A DNA stretch of 64,000 nt from an uncultured Clostridium sp. (GTDB lineage Bacteria > Bacillota > Clostridia > Lachnospirales > Lachnospiraceae). Made by a program: the position numbers and the translations under genes. This document shows positions 18,073-25,653 of this stretch, one piece after another (within the stretch, counting starts at the first letter, position 1; every line of letters starts with the position of its first letter). Where the stretch lies: contig CAKSBP010000001.1 in assembly GCA_934438135.1 (NCBI GenBank), positions 1 through 64,000 of the forward strand. Direction: 5' to 3'. The notes under the pieces were generated by a model. That model did not search any database, was not told where the DNA came from, and worked only from the letters and a program-made list of their open reading frames with translations.

Positions 18073-19332
18073 TCAAAGAAACCGCTTAAAGACCCTTGCA
18101 AACTTCTGTGATATGTTATGAAACATTTCTTCCTCAATTGTAAATGGTGGTAATATGCTGATTCCCAGATTATGACCTGGATTATTAAACGCATATGCTA
18201 ATATTCCAAGTCTCTTTAATTTTTCCAATATGTCCATTAGTTTTTCATTATTACCTTTTCCATTGAAATCAATAGCTATCATTAATCCAGTTCCTCTTAC
18301 TTTCACACCAAGAGAATCTAACTGGTTTCTCAATTCGGCAGCCAGCAGCTCACCTTTTCGTTTTACTTCAAAACTAGAATATTCCTGCATAATTTCTAAA
18401 ACAGCATCTGCAGCCGCTATGGATAATAGGTTGCCGCCCTGTGTAGAAAAATGTTCTAATGATTCCTGTGCATTAGCGAATACTTCGGCAGCCTGATTTG
18501 AAAATGCAAGCACGCCCAATGGAAGAAAACCATTATTTAATGCTTTGGACAAACATAATAAATCTGGTTTAACCTCGTCTTTCTGAAATGCGAACGGATA
18601 GCCTGTCCTTCCAAATCCTGTCGCCACTTCATCAACTACAAATAAAGCATCTGACTCATTACATAAGCTCTGCAGCTTTTGTAATACTTTAGATGGAATC
18701 TCTACAACTCCTCCTGATGCAAATATTGGTTCCACAATAACACCGGCTAAAGAATCTCCGAATTTTCCAAAAAACTCTTCTAGGATTTTATTCCACTGCT
18801 CCGAATCTTCTAAATCCTCCGGAACATCAATCCACTCAATCTCTGGAAGCAGCGGATGAAAATCCATGACATATTCCTTATCTATCCCACTTATACTCAT
18901 TGCACCATAAGATGTACCATGATAAGAAAGTTCAAATGCACCAATTACCTTTTTGCCTGGACTGCACTTTATCTGTTGATACTTACGACAGCTTTTTATG
19001 GCCGCTTCAACCGACTCTGAACCGCTGCAAGTGTATAAAACTGTAGAAAAGCCGCCAAGGTAATCACACAGCTTTTCGGCATACTGCACCTGAATATCCG
19101 CTTGATTCTGTACTAAATTACAAAACGGAAGCTTATTCATTTGTTTCATTACACTTTCTTCAATCTTTTTATTTCCGTAACCAAATGACGTATTCCATAT
19201 TCCGCTGTTTAAATCTAAATATGGTTTTTCATTTTTATCAAATAAGTACATTCCTTCTCCTCGTACCATAAAAGGATCTGGATCTATGTAATTAAAAGGA
19301 AAACCAATACGTACAACCGAATTAATATCCAT
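18073..19332 (-). CDS. Class III (omega) PLP-dependent aminotransferase
   Basis: A 419-residue enzyme of the acetylornithine/GABA/DAPA aminotransferase family. Visible landmarks: NSGIWNTSFGYG, CSGSESVEAAIK (phosphate binding), SYHGTSYGAM, VVDEVATGFGRTG (PLP-ring Asp), and LSKALNNGFLPLG with the Schiff-base Lys near residue 260. It transfers an amino group between an amine or amino acid and a 2-oxo acid. It could supply or alter the building block loaded by the NRPS-like protein, or oxidise a terminal amine. The ATG at 19332 is chosen over an upstream GTG, since GGGGTGAG lies upstream. It overlaps the SD region with the end of the preceding gene. Confidence 0.9.
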   Translation of the reverse strand: MDINSVVRIGFPFNYIDPDPFMVRGEGMYLFDKNEKPYLDLNSGIWNTSFGYGNKKIEESVMKQMNKLPFCNLVQNQADIQVQYAEKLCDYLGGFSTVLYTCSGSESVEAAIKSCRKYQQIKCSPGKKVIGAFELSYHGTSYGAMSISGIDKEYVMDFHPLLPEIEWIDVPEDLEDSEQWNKILEEFFGKFGDSLAGVIVEPIFASGGVVEIPSKVLQKLQSLCNESDALFVVDEVATGFGRTGYPFAFQKDEVKPDLLCLSKALNNGFLPLGVLAFSNQAAEVFANAQESLEHFSTQGGNLLSIAAADAVLEIMQEYSSFEVKRKGELLAAELRNQLDSLGVKVRGTGLMIAIDFNGKGNNEKLMDILEKLKRLGILAYAFNNPGHNLGISILPPFTIEEEMFHNISQKFARVFKRFL

Positions 19333-19333
19333 T

Positions 19334-21568
19334 CTACTCACCCCTAATCATTCGATAGAGTACACCTGCTTTATTAAACTTATCAAAAATATAGTTACAA
19401 ACTTTATCGGCTTCTTCTAAAGATACACTCATTATTTTACTATATTCAGATAATATTTCTTTTATTGGAAGACGTTTTAATAATAATTCCATTACACATA
19501 CAATTGGTTTGCTAACAGAGATAAATGTATTTCTTGTTGCAGACCAGAATGAATAATTATCATGATAATTAAAAATATATGTATATTTAGGGAAGTATGG
19601 ATTCTCCTCTCCCTGTCTGACATCCGCAGCGATATTATACATGTATTCACTGGATATCTTCATCTCAGATGGGTCTACTCCCTTATACATCTTACTGGTT
19701 GTTATTAACTGAAGCAGCACACAGGATGCCATAACGTAATCTGTAATATATGGACGGTTGACCATAATATCGCAGTAATCCTTCTGAATAAATTCTGGCA
19801 TATGTGTACATTTTGAACACCAGCTGTTTGCTTTGCATTTAGAACAATTACGCTCCTTTATCATCCTTTCCTTCCGAACGTATCCATTCTGATTTAATTC
19901 AAATATAGTCTGTCCTATTTTCCCTATCGGTTCCTTAAAGTCTGAACAAACATATAAATTACCTTTTGAGCCGATTTTAATCCTTGGAATTTTATCAACA
20001 CAGCAACATTTATAATTCATGAACATACAATAGTTCCGTAAATATCCATACAATAATGGAGAATTTATTAATCTATGGTTATCATAGAATGACTGTGCAT
20101 CGCTTAAAAACATCTTATACTCTTGTTCACTATCAAGTACATAGATATAAAATTCTTCCTGCTTATCGATACAGTTTCCTTTTAACAATTCTTCCTTTAT
20201 CTGTGAATATTTTTTTTCCTTTATACTCTGTTTTGGAAAATAAAACGAGTCATTTACACAGAATTTTTCATCGGAAATCGTAATCAGGTTACTAGGAATC
20301 GTACCATTATTGTGCATTTTTTCACTATACCATTCAAAAGCCTTATCATTAATTCTGGCATCATGATTCTGATCAAAAACTCCATGTTCAATCTGCCTGG
20401 ATGACTTCATTCCTCTTATGTAAATGGATGAGTTTACCGAAGCAATTTCATTCATATATTCTGCTATTTCATCTGTAAAGTTTTCTTCATCTATCTCAAT
20501 ATGCTTTACATACCCATCAAGCTTAACACCATTATACATACCGGTTCGGCTTCTCAAATAGCCTCTTGTAAAAACCTGAACTTCTTTTGCAAGACTTTTC
20601 TTTACATAAGCCTGTTCCAGTATAGGCTTTTCCACTTTTGAAAAATCAACCTTGCCGGAAAAACTACATGTAAATTTTCCACTACCTACTCCTTGTTTTA
20701 AAATATCATTTAACTTTGGAGAAGATATAATTAATTTAAAATCTACATTTAACTCATTTAACAGATTGTCTCTGGCAAATAAAGAAATCAGTTCACATTT
20801 TTCATCATCAATATTTGTAACATTTATATCAAAAATTATATTGTGTTTTTCCTCAATGTTATCTTTTAAATCAGATAACATACTTGCTTCTATTGGCAAA
20901 ACATAAATAGTTTGACTTATCGCTATTCTTTTTACTTCTTCTATCAATTTTAATACATAACCACTATTAGAAATATAATTCCCCACAAACTTGATTACAT
21001 TAATATTTTTAGAATCTTTCAAAACATTTGAAATCTGACTGCATTCACATTCTACTAATGCAGTATCCCTAAGGTTTTCTTCACCATCTCTCCCTATCCA
21101 TATGCCATATTCTTTTGCATCATAAGGAGATAAAATCTCTGATTCATATGGAAATGTATTATAAATGCTTTTTCCCTCTTCAGGTTCAATGTCCAATTCT
21201 TTTAACAAGCTTGTCTCTGGTTTGTCAGTATAATATGGAAGCCCAAGTCCTTCCATTTCAATTACTCTCTCATTATCTCCAATGAGTATTATTGACACAT
21301 CCTCAATTGAATTAATATACTCAACTAAAGAATATACAACTTTCCAGTTTATCTCGTTCACATTAAATACTATAATATCGCTGGCCATGGACAAAACTTC
21401 TTCTGCCAAGTCAGCTAGAGAAGGTAATAAATCCTCAATATAAATTAAGGTTCTCACACCATATTCTTTAAAGTAACTTCTCATATAAGCTATTTCTAAA
21501 GACTGGCCGCAATGCCACAATCCATAATCATCTTTTTCAATATCAACAAAGCACACTATATTATACAT
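19334..21568 (-). CDS. SPASM-domain peptide maturase-like protein lacking the radical SAM CxxxCxxC
   Basis: About 744 residues. The N-terminal 150 residues resemble a B12-binding-type Rossmann domain. The middle resembles a radical SAM barrel (YGIWIGRDGEENLRDTAL), but the CxxxCxxC that should bind the SAM cluster is absent. Only CEC occurs nearby. Residues about 530-640 form a SPASM-like cysteine region: YKCCC, YVCSDF, then CSKCKANSWCSKC and a later Cys. The last 90 residues (FWSATRNTFISVS onward) read like a PqqD/RRE winged helix able to bind a leader peptide. It is the first gene after the precursors. The ATG at 21568 follows AAGGA. Catalysis by SAM cleavage looks unlikely, so a scaffold or partner role is inferred. 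Confidence 0.7.
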   Translation of the reverse strand: MYNIVCFVDIEKDDYGLWHCGQSLEIAYMRSYFKEYGVRTLIYIEDLLPSLADLAEEVLSMASDIIVFNVNEINWKVVYSLVEYINSIEDVSIILIGDNERVIEMEGLGLPYYTDKPETSLLKELDIEPEEGKSIYNTFPYESEILSPYDAKEYGIWIGRDGEENLRDTALVECECSQISNVLKDSKNINVIKFVGNYISNSGYVLKLIEEVKRIAISQTIYVLPIEASMLSDLKDNIEEKHNIIFDINVTNIDDEKCELISLFARDNLLNELNVDFKLIISSPKLNDILKQGVGSGKFTCSFSGKVDFSKVEKPILEQAYVKKSLAKEVQVFTRGYLRSRTGMYNGVKLDGYVKHIEIDEENFTDEIAEYMNEIASVNSSIYIRGMKSSRQIEHGVFDQNHDARINDKAFEWYSEKMHNNGTIPSNLITISDEKFCVNDSFYFPKQSIKEKKYSQIKEELLKGNCIDKQEEFYIYVLDSEQEYKMFLSDAQSFYDNHRLINSPLLYGYLRNYCMFMNYKCCCVDKIPRIKIGSKGNLYVCSDFKEPIGKIGQTIFELNQNGYVRKERMIKERNCSKCKANSWCSKCTHMPEFIQKDYCDIMVNRPYITDYVMASCVLLQLITTSKMYKGVDPSEMKISSEYMYNIAADVRQGEENPYFPKYTYIFNYHDNYSFWSATRNTFISVSKPIVCVMELLLKRLPIKEILSEYSKIMSVSLEEADKVCNYIFDKFNKAGVLYRMIRGE

Positions 21569-21605
21569 ACTTGATTCCTTCTCACTTTTAATATTGTTGA
21601 ATGGT

Positions 21606-21640
21606 TTCTGCAGGAGAAGCAAACTGCTTTTCCTGCAGAA
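21606..21640 (-). promoter_or_regulatory. Strong hairpin between precursor genes and the SPASM gene
   Basis: TTCTGCAGGA (21606-21615) pairs with TCCTGCAGAA (21631-21640), continued by AAGCA/TGCTT around a 3-base loop. This gives an almost perfect 16-bp stem. On the coding (minus) strand it follows the last precursor stop by about 16 bases and is not followed by a T run. It therefore looks like a partial terminator or mRNA-stabilising/processing stem that would raise precursor mRNA over downstream genes. Confidence 0.6.
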
Positions 21641-21656
21641 TAATATGTACCGACCA

Positions 21657-21794
21657 TCAGGTCACACCTACTAAACCAATGATAGCAGCGATTTTGATTC
21701 CTGTATCAAGTCCTTTGTTAAGACCACCTACGAAATCGGAGAAATCGCCTAATTCCTCTACTGTTTCCAATTCTTCCATCTCCAGATTTTTCAT
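21657..21794 (-). CDS. Putative precursor peptide 1 (45 aa)
   Basis: Translated from the ATG at 21794, which has GAAGGAGG about eight bases upstream. The peptide starts MKNLEMEELETVEELGDF, an acidic leader shared with the two neighbouring small genes. The C-terminal part has FVGGLNKGLDTG and then a hydrophobic tail IKIAAIIGLVGVT. There are no Cys, so thioether or lanthionine products are excluded. The GG at 23-24 might be a leader cleavage site. The tail differs from the other two precursors, so it may be a second component of a two-peptide product. Confidence 0.75.
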   Translation of the reverse strand: MKNLEMEELETVEELGDFSDFVGGLNKGLDTGIKIAAIIGLVGVT

Positions 21795-21843
21795 GTTCCT
21801 ACACCTCCTTCTTCTTTTAACATAAAAATATATATGCAAATTA

Positions 21844-21963
21844 TCAGGTGGCTATTGCAACATAAAGTACTACGCCTGCTGCTCCACCGACAACAGCACC
21901 TACTGCTCCTTCAACCCAGCCGAGTTCTTCAACTGTCTCTAATTCTTCAAATTCAAATTCCAT
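21844..21963 (-). CDS. Putative precursor peptide 2 (39 aa)
   Basis: ATG at 21963 with AAAGGAG seven bases upstream; stop TGA at 21844-21846. Leader MEFEFEELETVEELG, then a Gly/Ala/Val-rich segment (EGAVGAVVGGAAGVV) and the C-terminus LYVAIAT. The C-terminal eight residues VLYVAIAT are identical to those of precursor 3 although the codons and middle regions differ, which points to selection on the core. Small-residue spacing (GxxxG-like) suits a packed hydrophobic helix. One Trp and one Tyr are possible modification sites. Confidence 0.8.
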   Translation of the reverse strand: MEFEFEELETVEELGWVEGAVGAVVGGAAGVVLYVAIAT

Positions 21964-21985
21964 ATTACCACTCCTTTTTACAAGT

Positions 21986-22114
21986 TTAAGTAGCTATTGC
22001 AACATAAAGTACCAGTCCTGTACAGAAGCCAACGCCAACACCTGTTCCTACATCTTCCCAGTCAACCATCTCTTCTACTTGTTCCAGTTCCTCAAATACT
22101 AAATTTTCTTTCAT
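21986..22114 (-). CDS. Putative precursor peptide 3 (42 aa)
   Basis: ATG at 22114 with AGGAGG about eight bases upstream; stop TAA at 21986-21988. It is the first gene after a strong promoter. Leader MKENLVFEELEQVEEM, then VDWEDVGTGVGVGF, one Cys, and the tail TGLVLYVAIAT. It matches precursor 2 in the leader block EELE-VEE, in a Trp near residue 19, and in the final VLYVAIAT. Length, tandem arrangement and place between two RRE-like proteins make a ribosomal precursor likely. Confidence 0.8.
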   Translation of the reverse strand: MKENLVFEELEQVEEMVDWEDVGTGVGVGFCTGLVLYVAIAT

Positions 22115-22143
22115 ATAGTACTCCTCCTTTCTTATACAATTTT

Positions 22144-22194
22144 TAGGAATATTCTTCCTAATTTTATTCTAGCAAAGGACTGAACAAAAAACAA
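22144..22194 (-). promoter_or_regulatory. Promoter with dyad for the precursor peptide genes
   Basis: On the minus strand TTGTTT (22194-22189), a 17-base spacer and TAGAAT (22171-22166) preceded by TG form a sigma-A promoter with extended -10. The expected start is near 22158. It falls in the perfect dyad TTAGGAA-5-TTCCTAA (22144-22162), which could be an operator or a 5' stem in the mRNA. It gives the precursors their own promoter inside the cluster. Confidence 0.6.
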
Positions 22195-22317
22195 GCAATT
22201 TAATATATCCTATATTATTACTAAATTTTATATTTTCTATCATAGATATAAATAATACTTATATATTTACTCAATTTTTTCATATTTTTTCCTTGCGTCT
22301 TAAATAGACCTTCTTTT

Positions 22318-23844
22318 TCAGACAAATTTATATTTTCGAATAAGCAGCAGCCCATCTTTCATTTGCTTCACAGCTGTTTTTTCATCAAGTAAATACCTTT
22401 TACTATACAATTTAATCATTTCATTCATACTCTTTCCAAATGTCAATGCCTCTGCAATAAATATAATTCTTTCATCAATTTTTATAATTTGTGAACGTTT
22501 ATGAGACAATATATAATATTTCCCGTTCAATAAAAATGCGAAGAGATTATTGTTCCAATTATATTGATGCACATCTACTTCTTCCTGGAATACCAATGTT
22601 CTTTGTATATTGCTTATCTTTAAAAACGGTGCTATCTCAGGGGGAATGGTTGTACTCTTTTGTGTGATTTTTCTTAATAAGCCGGCACTGACTAAATATT
22701 GATGTATACACGGATTACTCTTAACAGCATTACAGTAGCTGCCGCCGATAAATCCCTTTATTATTGCTGCACATTTGGAACAATAGAACCTTGCACTGCA
22801 TCCTGTACATTGCTTTTCTTCGATTACTTCTTCTTTTAGCTGGGATGCACGACTCATTAACTGATAAAAATTATCTGTGGACTTTCCAATTTTCATACGG
22901 CTGCTATGACATGCCTGCAGGTCACCATTTTCATCAAGACTGCAGCGGCATGCCTTACTTAGCTGACATCCGTGATACATCCACGCACATGTATTTTCCA
23001 ACTGTGCATTATACTTTCGTATATGTCCATTACGTCCAAACTCTTCCACATCTTCTAAAAACATTCCAAAATCTTCTTTATCCTGTATTCTTAAAATCTG
23101 GGTATCACTTTCATAATTTTTATAATCAGAAACTTTAAATAGAGTCGAATAATTGCTATTCTCTAGTAGAAATGCTTTCTTACCTACTCTGCAGACATCA
23201 CAGAAAGAAGACTGTTTTTGGGTCTCCTGCTGTTCTAATAGGATTTCATCCATATTATAAAGCAGCATTCCATTTATATTAAGCAGACGCTCATAAATAT
23301 TTTTTGAAATTTTTATATCTGGCTTTAATACCTCTAAAGTCAATATATTGGTAATGTAACTGCTGAACTGATATCTTCCCGTATAATTTGCAATAAGCTG
23401 GTTCAGCGACTTAAAATACGGATTCCTGTCGCGCTGAAAATCTATAGATTCCACTTCTGTTTTCCTACCATATTTTATCTTTGCAGTTGACCCTGTAAGC
23501 TGCTCAAGCTCCGTAATAATCTCCACCTGTCGGTCTCCTATAAGAAGATTTCGGCTATGTCTTTTCTCCAAATCATACAATACAATATCTGTAAAAGTAT
23601 TTTCAATCAGACTGGCAACAATAAATTTAATAACTGCTTCATTATCAATGCTGAGAAAAAAAAGTACAAGTTCAGGTTTTTCATCAACAATACTGATAAC
23701 AATATCCTCTATTGTATTCAGATTATCATCTGACTGGCTTGTTAAATCAAAATTGTTTTTCAAGAAATCATTATATATATTTCTAAATCTATAATATCCA
23801 TTTTCTTTTTCAATATTGCATATTAGAAGTCTCTTTGAATTCAT
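22318..23844 (-). CDS. SPASM-like peptide maturation protein with RRE-like C-terminus, no radical SAM core
   Basis: A 508-residue relative of the 744-residue protein downstream of the precursors. The N-terminal third resembles the same Rossmann-like domain. No CxxxCxxC and no complete barrel are visible. Cys-rich part: FCDVC near residue 215, CAWMYHGCQLSKACRC near 290, then CTGCSARFYCSKC near 350 and two later Cys. This is the same Cx2Cx5Cx2C pattern as in the larger protein. The last 90 residues (LNGKYYILSHKRSQIIKID onward) look like a winged helix of the PqqD/RRE kind. It overlaps the preceding small gene by four bases and is the last gene before the precursor promoter. Role unknown; leader binding or cluster-bearing partner inferred. 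Confidence 0.65.
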   Translation of the reverse strand: MNSKRLLICNIEKENGYYRFRNIYNDFLKNNFDLTSQSDDNLNTIEDIVISIVDEKPELVLFFLSIDNEAVIKFIVASLIENTFTDIVLYDLEKRHSRNLLIGDRQVEIITELEQLTGSTAKIKYGRKTEVESIDFQRDRNPYFKSLNQLIANYTGRYQFSSYITNILTLEVLKPDIKISKNIYERLLNINGMLLYNMDEILLEQQETQKQSSFCDVCRVGKKAFLLENSNYSTLFKVSDYKNYESDTQILRIQDKEDFGMFLEDVEEFGRNGHIRKYNAQLENTCAWMYHGCQLSKACRCSLDENGDLQACHSSRMKIGKSTDNFYQLMSRASQLKEEVIEEKQCTGCSARFYCSKCAAIIKGFIGGSYCNAVKSNPCIHQYLVSAGLLRKITQKSTTIPPEIAPFLKISNIQRTLVFQEEVDVHQYNWNNNLFAFLLNGKYYILSHKRSQIIKIDERIIFIAEALTFGKSMNEMIKLYSKRYLLDEKTAVKQMKDGLLLIRKYKFV

Positions 23845-24071
23845 CGCTCCAAACTCCTTTGTATGTAGTTTTCCATGTCTTCCTTCTGCACAATTTTATG
23901 ACCATCCATGTTAAGAATGTAACTAAGCTTGTCTATTAAAATACTCATTATGATATTTGATTTTTCACTCTGCTTAAATAATATTCTTGTTTTATTATCT
24001 TCCATGCCCACAATCTTTCCGCAGAAGATATTTTTTCCAACAGCGATTATAATACTATCCTTCGCACCCAT
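23841..24071 (-). CDS. Unknown 76-residue cluster protein
   Basis: Small soluble protein (MGAKDSIIIAVGKNIFCGK start), with a beta-rich first half and helical second half ending IQRSLER. ATG preceded by GGAAAGGATCGGA. It overlaps the previous small gene by 17 bases and the following SPASM gene by 4 bases, so all three are probably translated together. No carrier-protein DSL motif is visible, so it is not a carrier protein. Function unknown. Confidence 0.65.
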   Translation of the reverse strand: MGAKDSIIIAVGKNIFCGKIVGMEDNKTRILFKQSEKSNIIMSILIDKLSYILNMDGHKIVQKEDMENYIQRSLER

Positions 24072-24270
24072 TCCGATCCTTTCCTTCCCTTTCTATAAAA
24101 TCATATATACCGTATTCTTTACCACAACTGATGATGGTTTCAATTTCATCGAATGGTATATACATTCGGATATCGAGTTCTTTATTGATCAATGTCTTTA
24201 TGCAGTCTCTTTCCAGATGATAGGAAATTGCAACATAGCTGAGACTTTGTTTTACACGAATAATTATCAT
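24055..24270 (-). CDS. Unknown 71-residue cluster protein
   Basis: Small soluble protein beginning MIIIRVKQSLSYVAISYHL, with an acidic middle (FDEIETIISCGKEYG) and a charged tail. ATG at 24270 with CAGGAGGCGGCA upstream. It is of similar size and position to the next gene but I see no clear sequence relation. It lies between B12-type radical SAM copy 1 and the 76-residue protein. No recognised family. Confidence 0.65.
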   Translation of the reverse strand: MIIIRVKQSLSYVAISYHLERDCIKTLINKELDIRMYIPFDEIETIISCGKEYGIYDFIEREGKDRNGCEG

Positions 24271-24328
24271 TGCCGCCTCCTGTTTTATTCAAAATATGAA
24301 TTACATCTATCTTATATTTTCAAATTTA

Positions 24329-25636
24329 CTATGAAATAAATTCATTTGCCCTACGATATAATTTGAAAAGATCCTGTTCATTAAATGCGGCTGTCCGAAT
24401 TACAGGTGTGACTAAATTGTAATGAGAAAAGTCCTTATCTGTTATAATTAATCCAATCTCCTCCGCATTATCATACTGCCAAGTTCCTGGAAATGGTGTG
24501 TTGATAGAGATGCCATAATCAACATTCGCATTCAGTTCCTGTAGATGTCTCGCAAATCCAATGGTCTCCTCCATTGTCTCCTTTGTATCTTTGTAATGCC
24601 CTAACATAAATGAAGTAAATATGGATACGGGATATTTTGCTGCATATGTAATGATTTTTTCCAAATGCGTTAACTGAAACCTTTTATTAAGGCTGTCTAA
24701 TACCTCCTGGTTACCGCTTTCAACACCAAACTGTATGGATGTACAGCGGTTTTTAGCCAGTAAATCAATCAGTTCCTCTGTCATGACATCAACTCGTGAC
24801 TCACAGCTCCAGTAAAACTTAAAATTATACTTATTTATTAGTTCACAAAACTTTTTCACTCGATTTGTATTTGCGGTGAATGTATCATCTACGAAATAAA
24901 CTGCAAATTCTTTATCCTTTAACTGATTTTTAATCAACTGACATTCGAGAAAAACATTTTCAATACTTCTTACCCGGTATTTTCCTCCTGATATAAATGC
25001 GGAAGAACAATAAATACATCTACCTGGACAGCCTTTACTGGTATACATAGAAATCATGCCGCAGTATTTCTGTATATCCACACATTCCCTGTTGATAATA
25101 GGAAGAAGATTTAAGTCCTGTACTACCTTTGCTTCCTCATTTGTTTCTATATTACCATCCTTTTTATAACTGATTCCCTTTATTTGTTCTGCATGAAGAT
25201 TAGACTCCCCATATTCCAGGTGCGCAAGCAGTTCTAAAATTGTCCCCTCTCCATCTTTTGTCACAATATAATCAACATATCTGCTCTTAATTAAATCATT
25301 TCCTCGTAAAGTAGCATGCGGCCCTCCTGCAAATATAATAATCTCCGGCTTATAGGATTTTACTGCATGCATAAATTTTTTTGCCAGATTTAAATTTTCT
25401 GTATAAACAGTCACACCAATTACGGATATGTTATTCTCATCTATGAAACGGTATAACTTATAAAGATTTAAATCTTCATAATTATAATCCATGACATAGG
25501 ATGAAAAACCAAACATTTCAATATATTGGCATATAGCCATTAACCCTAATGAAGGATTATAATTATAATTATCTTCAATAAAGCTTTTCATCGACAAATA
25601 TGATGGAAGATTAATAAGCAATAATTTATTCTTCAT
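24329..25636 (-). CDS. Cobalamin-type (class B-like) radical SAM enzyme, cluster copy 1
   Basis: About 435 residues, paralog of the other B12-type protein in the cluster. N-terminal Rossmann-like domain with NPSLGLMAICQYIEMFGF and FAGGPHATLRG. Radical SAM motif CPGRCIYC near residue 205, then FVDDTFTAN, CESRVDVM and IQFGVESGNQEVL in the barrel. Probable role: SAM- and cobalamin-dependent methylation or rearrangement of the peptide or of a building block. The ATG at 25636 has AAAGGA nine bases upstream. The earlier ATG at 25657 overlaps the deaminase stop but its GGGAG is too close. Confidence 0.84.
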   Translation of the reverse strand: MKNKLLLINLPSYLSMKSFIEDNYNYNPSLGLMAICQYIEMFGFSSYVMDYNYEDLNLYKLYRFIDENNISVIGVTVYTENLNLAKKFMHAVKSYKPEIIIFAGGPHATLRGNDLIKSRYVDYIVTKDGEGTILELLAHLEYGESNLHAEQIKGISYKKDGNIETNEEAKVVQDLNLLPIINRECVDIQKYCGMISMYTSKGCPGRCIYCSSAFISGGKYRVRSIENVFLECQLIKNQLKDKEFAVYFVDDTFTANTNRVKKFCELINKYNFKFYWSCESRVDVMTEELIDLLAKNRCTSIQFGVESGNQEVLDSLNKRFQLTHLEKIITYAAKYPVSIFTSFMLGHYKDTKETMEETIGFARHLQELNANVDYGISINTPFPGTWQYDNAEEIGLIITDKDFSHYNLVTPVIRTAAFNEQDLFKLYRRANEFIS

Positions 25637-25653
25637 ATATGCTATCCTTTCCT

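Noticed and set aside
21657..22114. Sactipeptide or lanthipeptide precursors
   Set aside because: Precursors 1 and 2 contain no Cys and precursor 3 only one. No lanthionine synthetase is present.
23841..24071. Acyl or peptidyl carrier protein
   Set aside because: Size fits but no DSL/DSI phosphopantetheine site is present.
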